A stretch of 64,000 nucleotides of DNA. Origin: Ettlia oleoabundans. Taxonomy: Eukaryota > Chlorophyta > Chlorophyceae > Chlamydomonadales. The position numbers and the translations under genes were made by a program. Below are positions 23,701 to 33,917 of this stretch, one piece after another. Position 1 is the stretch's first letter. Every line of letters begins with the position of its first letter. The DNA lies in the NCBI GenBank assembly GCA_019693395.1, contig JAAMXP010000162.1, positions 44,630-108,629 on the forward strand. The letters are read 5' to 3'. The notes under the pieces were generated by a model. The model had not been told where the DNA came from, did no database searches, and saw only the letters and a program-made list of their open reading frames with translations.

Positions 23701-25311
23701 CACAGCTTGTGAGGGGGCTTGCGCCATCGCACAAAATTGTGCACATGCACCCCCGCACAAAAAAAGACGTTCCTGCCTACGCCTCACCTGGCATGTGAGC
23801 ACCAGCCTGGCCTTAGCTAGCTTGGCTCACCATGGCAACTCTTAAATGTATGGTGACGCNNNNNNNCCCCCCCCCCCCCCCCCCCTAGCACGGCACAGGC
23901 CCTGCCAGCACACCAGCCGGCACAACGGCAGTTTCAAGGCCGCGTCTGCATCCGGTGGTCCCCGGGTAAACCTTGGTTGCTTGTAACACCTGCTGCCTTG
24001 CATCACACCTGCTGCAGGCTGCACAGTCCACAACAACCGCAATAAGCCTGCCAGCCAAGGCGCCAGCAAGGCAGCAGCACTTACCCCAGCGCACCAGCCA
24101 GGTGATGGCGGAGGCGGCCGCAGCGATGGCGCCGCTCAGCAGCAGCAGCGGACCAAACTCGCCAAACGCTGCAGCAGCCAGGTTGGGCCAGGCCTTGGGT
24201 CATAAAATTCCATGGTGCAAAACATTGTCACAACTGAACAACTGTAATGAAACGTCTACGTCTGCCTTGCCTGCAGTTGCAATTCGATTGAGCATCGCCC
24301 ACATGATGGGTAAAGCTACCGCCACACCCGCTGCCAGCACAGGCTTTGCCCTTGCCCAGCCCAGAACGCCCTGCAACGCGGGGACAAAGAAACAAAAGCA
24401 GCTCACTTCAGGAAGCAGTGCAGGGCAACAACATATGAGCACGAACCACTGGAGAAGCATTACCGGTTCAAAATTTCAATCGACATTTGCAGCAGCGTTT
24501 CGACAATAAAAAAACGAATGAGGCTTGCCTGCAGCAGCAGCATGAGGCGATCCCGCGGCGCGGTGGCCTGCAACCCCACATCCTGCACAGGTAGCGGGAA
24601 TGCGGGAGGAGAAAGGATTGGCGGTGACTCATAGGAGGCGGCGAGGAGCTGCTGCACAAAGGATACATGCAGGGACCGCTACGGGGCAACACGCACCACC
24701 AAGAGCCCAACCCTTCTAACCATGTGCTTGACGCTATAAGCATCCCAACCCCGCAACAGCTCACCTCCAGGGGCGGCAGCTCCCCCTCCCCCTCCTCCTC
24801 CACGGCGCTGCCAACAGTGGTGCTGGTGATGAGGCGGCTGGGTGCCTTGGGGCGCGTGGCAGCCTTGCTGGCGCCCGCAGTGGCACCAGCGGCGCCTCTG
24901 CCCTCCGCGGGACCAAAGGCCGGGATGTCTCCTACCCCTCCAGACGCAGGGGAGGTGGAGACGTTGGGGGAGGGAGGCGGCTCTCTCAGCCCGCCGGTGC
25001 TGCCCTGCGTGTCAAGCTGCTCGAAGAGCAGCGTGAGCAACAAACACGTCGACGCCAAAGGTCCTCAGAGGGACAAGTTACCCAGTCCAATGCTTGCCAG
25101 CACGCCAGAGGATTGACAAGTAGCAGACAGACAGCAGCCCAACGTGGCGGTGACTACAGTGACTGCAATGCAGCCGCAACAGCATGCTCGCCTGAATTGA
25201 AGGGGGCAGCTTGGTTCCCGTGGGCACATCCGGCAGCGCCGGGGCCTGCGCCTCGGTGGCAGCTGCTTCATTACCGGGCTGATGCAGCTCCATGTGCTCC
25301 AGCGGCTCGCC
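20767..25311 (-). CDS. Ala/Glu-rich protein with hydrophobic segments; probably the 3' part of the LEA-like gene upstream
   Basis: I do not recognise the protein. Exons run from 25192-25311 (GEPLEHMELHQPGNEAAATE), through an acidic/Pro-rich exon near 24768-25022, an exon at 24529-24583, one near 24370 with a hydrophobic segment (PVLAAGVAVALPIMWAMLNR), and one near 24095-24205 with a second (LLLLSGAIAAAASAITWLV). Several short acidic exons follow between 23210 and 21150. The last ends ERAGDVQFQKASKALGM-TAG at 20767-20769. The two hydrophobic stretches suggest a hairpin membrane anchor, but this is inference. Two donors here (25190 and 24527) read GC instead of GT. No good ATG precedes the first exon other than an internal one at 25291-25293. 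The preceding gene's last exon carries a possible phase-0 donor, so both may be one gene. Confidence 0.5.
23860..23885. other. N gap (7 bases) plus poly-C run inside an intron
   Basis: Seven N followed by about 19 C. The interval of about 23210-24090 would be a single long intron of the minus-strand gene. I see no exon in it, but the gap means one could be hidden. Confidence 0.85.
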
Positions 25312-25402
25312 CTGTGGGGCAAGGCCAGCACTGGACACGTGGTTGAAATATCACCAGGCAATCAAGAGCAGGCATAAGGCAACCACCAGCACCTCAGATA
25401 AC

Positions 25403-25452
25403 CAGACGAGGGGCCCAGGCTGGTATACAGACGAGGGGCCCAGGCTGGTATA
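25403..25452. repeat. 25-bp tandem direct repeat, two copies
   Basis: Two perfect head-to-tail copies of a 25-base unit starting CAGACGAGGGGCCC. They lie between the TAG at 25495 and the exon at 25192-25311, in sequence that is either intron or a very short intergenic spacer. Confidence 0.9.
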
Positions 25453-25494
25453 TGCGGTTTGCAGGGTGTGCCTCTGGCAAATGCATCCATGATA

Positions 25495-28400
25495 CTAAGC
25501 CTTCTCCAATACAGCCATCACCTTCATGAGATGCCTCAGATCTTCAGCTAACTCTGCACGGGAGGGGCCACCCCCAGCGGCCAGCTCAGCACCCTGCTCG
25601 CCACGGCTGTATCCCTCGGCAATGCTGGAGCCAGCAGCAGGCTGGGTAGTGGTGTCTCGGGGGCTTCGCACTGCCTCCAAACCACTGACGTCCTGCAGGT
25701 AACGTGCATGCGAAGCAGGACCAGGGAAACAAGGTGTGAATGAGGAGGCGACATGCCATACAGTTGCTATTGCTAGGATGCGCTGACAATGACAGGGTGC
25801 CTCAGCTACCGCGCACCTTCATCCTCAGCCTGCTTTCCTCCTTGTGCCGCTCATGCTCCCCTACAGCCTCCCTGCCTTCCTCCCTGGCTGCATCCCGCTC
25901 AGCCAGATACTCAGCAGGCGCATCCATTGCCTCGGGCTGTGCCAACTCAGCAGCTGCCGCCTCTGGCACCTCCTGCTCCGCCGCCAGGCTGGCATCCACA
26001 GCAGGCGACTGCCCGGCTGCTTCTGAGGCCGCCTGCTTGTCTGACTCGCTCACAGCAACTGGTAGAACTTGAGCAGGGGTGGTTGTGCTTGGGCCTGCTG
26101 TTGCATGGACTCCTGCAGCAACCTTGTGGGCAGGTGCATGTGGAAGGGTGCCTGGCTCCTCAGCCCCCTCCAGCATCTGCAGCAGGCTGTCACTGACAGC
26201 GAGCTGCTGCTCAACAGCCTCCTGCATGGCAGCGCAGATAGGCACCCCATGTGCGTTATCACACAAAGAGGGTGCCAAGTGGGAGCTGAGGGATGGGTGC
26301 AGCGAGTAGGCCATGCGTTGACCTGGCAGGCCGATGGGAAGACAAATGACAGGCGGGCAACAGTAAATGCTTGCCGGCAATTTCGGCTGGCTGGCAGAAC
26401 AAGCAGCAGCTCACCTTCATGGTCTGCTGGGGGACGGCAGGTGAGACTGGCAGCACCACGGGCTGACCGTCACTACCTCCCTCTATCCCGCCCTCAATGG
26501 CCTTGGCCTCCGTGCCTCCGCTAACGGCCAGCTCAGCACCTGCCGTCGTTGGCACCTCCTGCTCCGCCGCCAGGCTGGCATCCACAGCAGGCGACTGCCC
26601 GGCTGCTTCTGAGGCCGCCTGCTTGTCCGCCTCGCTCACAGCAACTGGCAAAACTTCAGCAGGACTGGTTGTGCTTGGGCCTGCTGCTGGGCTAGCTGAG
26701 GAGGTGACCCCTGGGGCAGGTGCCTGGGAAAGGGTGCCTGGCTCTTCTGCCCCCTCCAGCGTCTGCAGTTGGCTGTCGTTGACAGCGGGCTGCTGCTCAA
26801 CGGCCTTCTGAATTGTCCGTGAACACAGGCCAACCTACAGCCACATGAAGTCGCTGATAGAGTGCAGCCAGACAGCGCATCACCGGGAACTTGGGCAGGC
26901 ACCAAACAGGCAAGCCGGCGGGACAAATGTGTAGGCAGTCCAACAACCAGGCAGGATCAACCCCGGCAGGCTGGCTCGCACAAATAGGAAATCGAACTCC
27001 CAGCATGTGTGCGCACCTTCATGGTATGCTGAGGGGCGGGAGAGGCAGGCAGCACCACGTCCTGTCTGCCACCTTCAACCCCATCGCCACCCTCGGTTGT
27101 GGTCTTCGTCTCTCCCTCACCCCCACCCTCAGGCGTCGCAGCCTCAGTGCCAATCGCCGCCTCAGCACCAGTGGTGTCACTCTCTGCTGCCGTCTCAGCA
27201 GAAGCTGTGTCACGCTCAGCTGGCGCCTCAGCAGCAGTGCTGCCCCCACCCGCTGTCATCTGAGCGACAGCGCTGTCACTCTCCGCTGCCAGCTGGCGCC
27301 CGTGCTCCAGCACAGCATGCAGCTGCTCTTGCACAGCATGCACAGCATGGGCTGCAGCGCCCAGCAGGCCTGCAGCCACCCCAGCGCCCTCGGCTGGAGC
27401 CTGCAGGCATGACAGCAGAGCGGAGGCAGAGTTTAGAGGCACCACAGCAGCGTACACAATGAAACACACGTGAGGGCGTGGCCAAGGCACCCTGCGCGTC
27501 CTTCACACGGCAATCACGTCGAGCGATAGCCAGCACAGCGGCGTTTCTTGATCGAACCAGCTGCCTGCCTACCTGAGCGTGTTCCTCCACCTCGCCTCCT
27601 GCCTCTGCCTCAATCTCAGGACCTTCGTTCCTTCCCTCCGCCCTGCCTTCACCAGTCCCTAGCTCCTGCATGAAGGCCACCGCTTCCCTGCCAGTCTCAT
27701 CAGCCCCAGCAACCACCCTGGCAGCAGTGCTTGCTACCCCCTCAGCCGCCTCTTCAGCGGCGGTTCCGGCCTGGCGGGTGCCTTCAGCTGCTGTTTCTTT
27801 GGCAGCACCCGCTGTCTCCGTGGTACTTTCAGTGTTGGCGGTGGCTGCATCTTTGGCTGCTTGACCCGAGGCACCTGCTTTTCCGGCGACACTGGTTGTC
27901 GCTGAGCTGACCACTCCGGTTACTGCTTGCACCACTTGGGCCATTGTCACCCTAACTGTTTCAGCCGCGCCTGCCGCTTTTTCAGAGGCAGCAGCAGCAG
28001 CGCTGCCAGCCGCCTCCTTTCCAGCAGTGGCAGCCTGAGCCGCCTTCTCCACGCCTACAGCTGTAATGTCCTTGGCGGCCGCCCCGGCTTCAGCCGCCTT
28101 GCTGGCAACAGTCTGGGCTGCAGCGGTCACAGTGGCAGTAACAGGCGCTTCTGCAGCCTCCTGCTGCTGCTCCTCCCCTGTCACCTCAGCTTGCTCCCTG
28201 TTGCCGCCGCTCTCCTCAGCCTCCACCTGCTGACCTGGCACCACCGCTGACTCCAACGCCTCTTGAAGCTCCGCCTCTGAGGGCAGGTCATGGGAGGGGG
28301 GGCCCTCATCACGTTCATCTACACGCCTCTGCTCCCGCTGCTTCTCAGCCACAGCAGCAACCTCTTCTGGAACATCGTTGGCACCAGCTGGAGGAGGCTG

Positions 28401-31400
28401 TGCAGCACCTTGCTCATATCCCTCCCCTTGCGTAAGTCCCTCCTGCTGTTCCCGCATGGGCAGGCGCCGGTTGGCTCCCTCCCCACGTGCAGCCCCATGG
28501 GACTCCTCCTGCAGGAGCAACCGCATATTCAGACAAAACCAGGTGCACGGTTAATAGGTGCAGACATAGTCTGATCTCTACTCCATTCACCACATACAGA
28601 AAGCCTGGCATGGTCGCAGCAGCAGCCAAAAAGGCATGGGTTCAGAGCAGCCAAAAAGGTGACCAGGACGGGGGAGCTTCGCATGCGTAAGTTCAAAACG
28701 GCACCAAAGCCATTGTAGGAACCTACGCGCTCAGCCGCTCCTAGCTCCCTCCTGCGCGTGTTGCCAGCCTCTGAGTAGGCCTGTGGCACGCTGGGGGAAG
28801 GCAGCGGCTCCGGCCCTTCACCGCTGGTGGGGGCGTGCATGTGGCGAGGCACGCGCTGGGAGGCACTGCAAGGGCAAACGCGGCAGAAGTAGACCAGGCG
28901 CTGTGAAGTTGGACATGCAAGCAGGGAGGGGTTGAGTTGATGGCCAGCAAGGCGATGCAAAGCAGGCTGCAGCTCAGGTGGTTTGCTGGACAACGAGCTT
29001 CGCAGGCTGGATGGCGCGCTTACGGAGTAGTCTGCGCCGGTTTCTCCGCGACACCGGAGGCAGGAGTCGCTTCCATGTCGCCCAAGCTGCCAGACGCCTG
29101 CACCAGGGAGGTTGCTAATACCAGCCTATTTACAGCAGCAAGGACGCAGAAGAGCACGTCCACTCTTGGGCAGCATATGGAGCAGAGCTGCGCTGGCAAC
29201 GAGCCAAGATCTCAACGGGCGCTTTTGTCCACCTCGCAACCACCTGTAAATTGCGGTAGCTGCTCTATACACACACATACTGGAAAGGCGGGGAGTGACA
29301 TCTGTACTAGCACTGGCAGGGTGCTGCCGCAAGCCAACGCTCGCACCTGCAGTTTCTGAACGAGGTCTTCCACCACCACCGCCTCGCTTTCGGTGCGGCG
29401 ATCCAGCGTCAGCGGGGCCTGCGGGCGGCATTGAAGGCAATACCGGCGAGTACTTGGTGGCGGGAACAAACAGGATATGCACAACAGGTGGTTGGCTAAG
29501 CGGGACCACAGCAGTTGTTTGATGGGTTGGAGAGAAACAGCCCAGCCAAAAACTGATAGGTGCTCAGGTCGATGGGCTCGCTGGTGCATTCAAGCTGGCA
29601 GGCAGATCAGCTGCCCAGCCGTCAACTTGTCTAAGGGGGCCTAAGGTGCGGCGCTGGGCGGGCAGCTGTTCACCGTCAGGTGATCAGCTACTGATTAGCG
29701 GCAGCATGTGGCTCATGGCCAGGTCACCTGCTGAGTTTGGGTGGCAAGCTGCACGACATTCAGCTGCATCATGAGCTGTGCTGGTTGACAATCAATTGAT
29801 TAGCTGCTCAGCTTACCCTGGGGGTTCCCTGCACCACATGGGCTTCTGGGGCAAACACACTGATGTCAACTTGGGCTCCAAACGGACCTGCACGCAAAGA
29901 AACCCACAATTGCTGGCAGCCCTTCAACCTGGTCACTTGCTGCATGCGTGTCTATGGCTGCCAACAGATAAATGTGGTGCAACCCTTCTAAAGATTGCAG
30001 CCACTGCGTTGTTGGGCCCAGCTGGCAACAGCTGGCCAAGCAGTCACCCAGGTACCCACCTTGGCCCAGCTTTTGGGGTGAAGCTCCCGCGGCAAGCTGT
30101 GCCAGCCGCACTTGCTCAACGTCGTGCGCCTTCACAGTGGCGGCAGGGCCAGGCGGCAGCACCTTCGGGGCGAAGACAACAATGATGCAACTGGGTGCTA
30201 AGGAACCAAGTCGAAAGCGGAGTGCTGAACAGGGTGGGGATGTCATACGCGCACAGAGTCATGCTGCCAAGCCTCCGCATCATGCCACACAGCCAGAAGC
30301 CACAAGCACAAGGGGTTGCCTCACTTGCAGCGCCTCCCTCACCACAGGGTCCCTCAGCTCGTAGGAGGCGGGGTCACGGGGGCTGCGCAGTAGGCACCAG
30401 CGACATGCAGGGCACACCGGTAGGCATTACTCCGATCTTGTGCGGTACGGGGGCAGAAAGCCGGCCAAGCAATGCAACGTGCTGCTGACAATGACGGGTA
30501 ACGTTGGGTATGCCCTCGCTCACAACTGGCTCAGGCTTGATGCATGCAAGGCTTCGGTGAGTTGACTCGGGGCACCCATCTCACACACACACTCACCTGA
30601 ACACACTGACGTCTTGCTCCTGGTTGAAGGCGCCTGCTGGCAGCAGCGGCTCTGGCCTCTCAGTCTCGGAAGCGGCAGCCAAGTGAGGAGGCTGCTGGGC
30701 TGGGCTTCCGCCGCTGCCTGCTGGGCCGCTGTCCGCAGCAGGCTGCTGCTGCTCTCCAGCTTCAACTGCCTGACCAGCAGCGCTGCTGGAAGAGGCTAGG
30801 GCGGGGGCGCTCAGGTCCTGCTGCCTCTCAACGTAAACCCTGGGCCGCTGGGCGGGACCCTTCTGCCCTGCAGCGGAGCCCTCAGCAGCTGGCCTGGAAG
30901 CTGTGCCTGATGAGGCGCTTGCAGCATCTGCTGCTGCCTTGTGGCCTGCGGCAATATCAGCCGCCGCCAAGCCCTGCCCCTGATTGACGTCCCTGGGGGA
31001 CAGAGGCCGCTCTTGTTCTCCCTCCTGTGCCTGCTCCAGCTGCCGAGTAGCTGGCGAATCCGTACCTTCCTTTTCAAGGTACGCTGCAGCTGCCTGAGCT
31101 GTGCCTGCAGCAGCTGCCTGAGCTGTACCGGCTGCACCAGCTTCCTCTCCAACCTGTGGCCGTGCTCGTAGGCGGGCAGCTGCCAACTCGTCCCTGCCCC
31201 CCACATGCGTCAGCCCTGTGGTGCCGCCCACTGCCACCACTGGCTGGTCCGCCGCCGCCTGCCAGGCATCACCACCTGGTGGGCCTACCTGGCTAGCAGC
31301 AGGAGCAGCCTGTCGCTCGGCAGCGGCGGCCTCCTCTGCTGCCGACGGGCGTCTACCTGGTGGGGATGAGGCGAGGTAGGGTGATGCTTGAGCAACAGCT

Positions 31401-33501
31401 GTGGACAGCCGGCCCCTTTGGGACTCGTCACTTGCTGGCTTGTACACTGCCAGCCCTTCCTCCTTCCTCTCAGCCAACTTCAACTCGGCCGCCGCAACTG
31501 CTTCAGGCCTCGGTGCGCGCCCCTCTGGTGCCTGGCTCATTGCTGGCGGGTATGCAGCAGTGGCAGGGCCTGTATAGGAGGCAGAGGACGGGAAGGAAGA
31601 GGAGGTGAGCCTGTGTCGCAGTTCTGGTGTGCCCTGCTGGCAAGATGATTGCATCACAGGCGCCAATATCTGATAACGGTCAACTTCTTGTGTTCGGCAG
31701 GGATACAGCTGACTCAAATGTCAGGCAAGAACATTTCGCGTGTTAAATGGGTAGGAAAGTGATGGGAGCAGCAAAAGTCACTAAAAAAACCATGGGAGCA
31801 GCAAAAGTCACTAAAAAAACCATGGGAGCAGCAGCAGATACCGCTTACCTGAATCACCTGAGGCGTAAGAAGGTTCTACATGACGTCCTGGCTGAGTCTG
31901 TTGCCTGTCACTCCCTACCGCTGTTCCCTCCGCTTCTGCTCCGCCAGCAGGCTGAACAACAGCGGCAGGGGTGGCAGGTGCAGCTGTGGTGACTTCTGGG
32001 GCTGCAGGTGCGGGGGGCGCGGGGCCGTGCTGGGCAGGTGCGCCGTGGGCTAACAGCTCAGCTGGCTGTGACGCTCTGGGGGACACCAACACATACTCCT
32101 CGTTGATGCCCTGCAGCAACCGCAGACTACATGTTTTTAGGACAAATGTTGGTGGGGAACCCTTCATGATGCAAACGTCGATGGGGCCGGCAAAATAGTC
32201 GACTGACGGATGGGAGGGTTGGTAACTTCTTTGTGCTGTGATGTAACTAGACATCGAAACTTACACGCACGCTTTGCGCATGATCACGCCCGATTTCACC
32301 TGCGGTGCCTCGGATGCAGCGCTGGTGCCGCTGCCAGGGCCCAGGGGCTCATGCCCAGGGGAGCCGCGGCTGGTGGGGCTGAGGGAGCGGCTGGCACGCT
32401 CGGCAGTGGCCCTTAGGTGTGCCAGACGCTCCCTGGTTGAGCCCAAGTCCACTCTGGTATGCCTGCAGAGAGGCATTGTAAACCAAATATGGTCAAGTAT
32501 TAAAGTACACGCGAAGGGGAAGGTAACGGAGGGCCTAACCAGGTGTGCATGAAAAGTGGGCGGTGCTGTTCCAACAGTGGGTATTGCAGATTTGTCATAA
32601 TACAAATTATGTAAAATAGTCTGGGCTCCCCATGGAATACCCTTGGTTGGCGGTGAAGAGCCTCAAACTGCACTGCCCCACTTGCCTGCCAGGGCTGCCT
32701 GCAGACCCAATGGGCAGGTGCCCAGCAACAATGCCTTGGCGCAGGGGGCTAGCAGGCGCAGGGCCGCTGTCCTCCAGTGGTGACGCTGCCACCAGCTCCG
32801 GCTTGGTGGGGGCAAGAGGCACGACACCCGGCTGCATGGCAGGTGTGGGGGGAGCAAGCGGTACGCCGCCGGCGCCCAAAGCTGCCTCCGCACCTAGCCC
32901 CAGGGGGGAAGGCGCCGGCGGCACAGCTGTGGCACTGCCCAGAGCCATGGCTGTGACAGTGGGGGAGCTGGGTTGCCTTGGACTAGCCGTGGGAGAGCCA
33001 GCCCGGGCTGGGCTGCCATCTCCTCGCTCCCTTCTCTTGAAAAGTTTCTTCAGTTTGGAGAGGCCATGTTGGTGCGTGCCGGTGTGCTCACCGCCAGGGC
33101 TAGGGCCCCCTGGGTGCTGCAGGGTCCAGGAGCAACAAGGCAATAGGTCACAGTGGCAGTGATTACCAGGATTGCGATAGTACCTGAGAGGGGATGGTTA
33201 ATGTAGCAGGTGGCGGCAGTGCGGCTGCCGCACCACACATGCGACAGGGCAGGTGCCGCCCAGCGCCCAGGACCCAGCACCCGTTCATGTCGTGTCGGAA
33301 ATGCTGTCCAACGCGGCATCAGATCATAATGAAGGTCTCCCAAACCCAGGAGGCGGGGCCGGCAAGTGCAAAGGTCAGAAAGCGGATCCAAAGCAGTGCA
33401 GGCTCTGTGTCGTCAGTTCTAAGGGCGCAGTAGCTATGCTGGTCCTCGCCCTGCGCGACAGCGAAATCACCACACCCTCACTGTGGCAACCTCACCTCCA
33501 T
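25495..33501 (-). CDS. large LEA-like Ala/Glu-rich disordered protein with duplicated exons
   Basis: Not a recognised orthologue. A possible start is ATG-GAG at 33501-33496 followed by a GT donor. The next exon, 32686-33116, has a basic SKLKKLFKRRERG patch and a Ser/Pro-rich tail. Long acidic, Ala-rich exons follow; among the clearest are one at about 30602-31571, 27573-28508 (312 codons), 27017-27400, 26415-26807 and 25817-26221. The 27573-28508 exon has repeated Ala-Lys-Glu-Thr motifs such as TAGAAKETAAEGTRQAG and AASEKAAGAAETVR, the style of group 3 LEA (LEA_4) amphipathic helices linked to desiccation and freezing tolerance. The three exons after it are all phase 0 at both ends and end in Met-Lys. 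The second and third are clear duplicates. A TAG ends the last exon at 25495, but a GTGATG donor just before it would fuse this gene to the next. The stress role is inference. Confidence 0.55.
25817..26221 (-). repeat. duplicated exon, downstream copy
   Basis: A 135-codon exon, phase 0 at both ends, from AVEQQLAVSDSLLQMLEGAE to a Met-Lys end. It shares AVSE-DKQAASEAAGQSPAVD and much flanking sequence with the exon at 26415-26807. On the DNA level about 120 bases near 25977-26100 are almost identical to 26561-26684. Confidence 0.85.
26415..26807 (-). repeat. duplicated exon, upstream copy
   Basis: A 131-codon phase-0 exon starting KAVEQQPAVNDSQLQTLEGA and ending VPQQTMK. It is the clear partner of 25817-26221. 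The exon before it (27017-27400) shares the DVVLPASPAPQHTMK-type ending and may be an older copy. Confidence 0.85.
31761..31834. repeat. 30-bp tandem repeat, two full copies and a partial third
   Basis: Unit ATGGGAGCAGCAAAAGTCAC followed by TAAAAAAAC, at 31761-31790 and 31791-31820 with a 14-base third copy. It lies in a probable intron of the LEA-like gene. Confidence 0.9.
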
Positions 33502-33917
33502 GCTAGGCCTTTCCGCGTTTCGGGTTGAGACCTAGGGTGTTTGCAAGACTGGACACACTCTTTGTAGCCTTTCAGCTTTCTGTGGCAGGTTTTGGATTGT
33601 TATAAGCGAGAGAAACTCTAAAGCGCTCACGAGGGAGGCGTGTGAGTAGGGCTGCTGACCTGGCGCCAGCACATAGGTGTGATATGGGATGCAATATCAC
33701 AAGCTTTGAACCAACCTTGGCAGCTCTGCTGCTGCTGTTCCTCATAGCCATCTATTTGCAGCTGCTTCTGCTGCTTTTGGGATCAACGCATACGGGCCTC
33801 AGTTTCCATTTAAAACATATTTGTCTGGTCGCATACGTGCAGCTGACTTACATGCTGCTCCGGTTTTCAGCGAGGGAGAACCTCCGCTCATATCGAGGTA
33901 CCAGCCACGCCAAGAAC
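33502..33917. other. intergenic spacer
   Basis: Between the proposed start of the LEA-like gene and the stop of the coiled-coil gene, both on the minus strand. It contains the 3' UTR of the latter with its TTACA signal at 33848-33852. No further gene seen. Confidence 0.4.
33848..33852 (-). terminator. TGTAA polyadenylation signal (minus strand), coiled-coil gene
   Basis: TTACA on the plus strand 66 bases behind the stop at 33918-33920. Confidence 0.45.

Noticed and set aside
32607..33143. 178-codon minus-strand ORF as a gene start
   Set aside because: First codon is TTG, and CCCTGCAG at 33117-33124 is a good acceptor; treated as an internal exon of the LEA-like gene.
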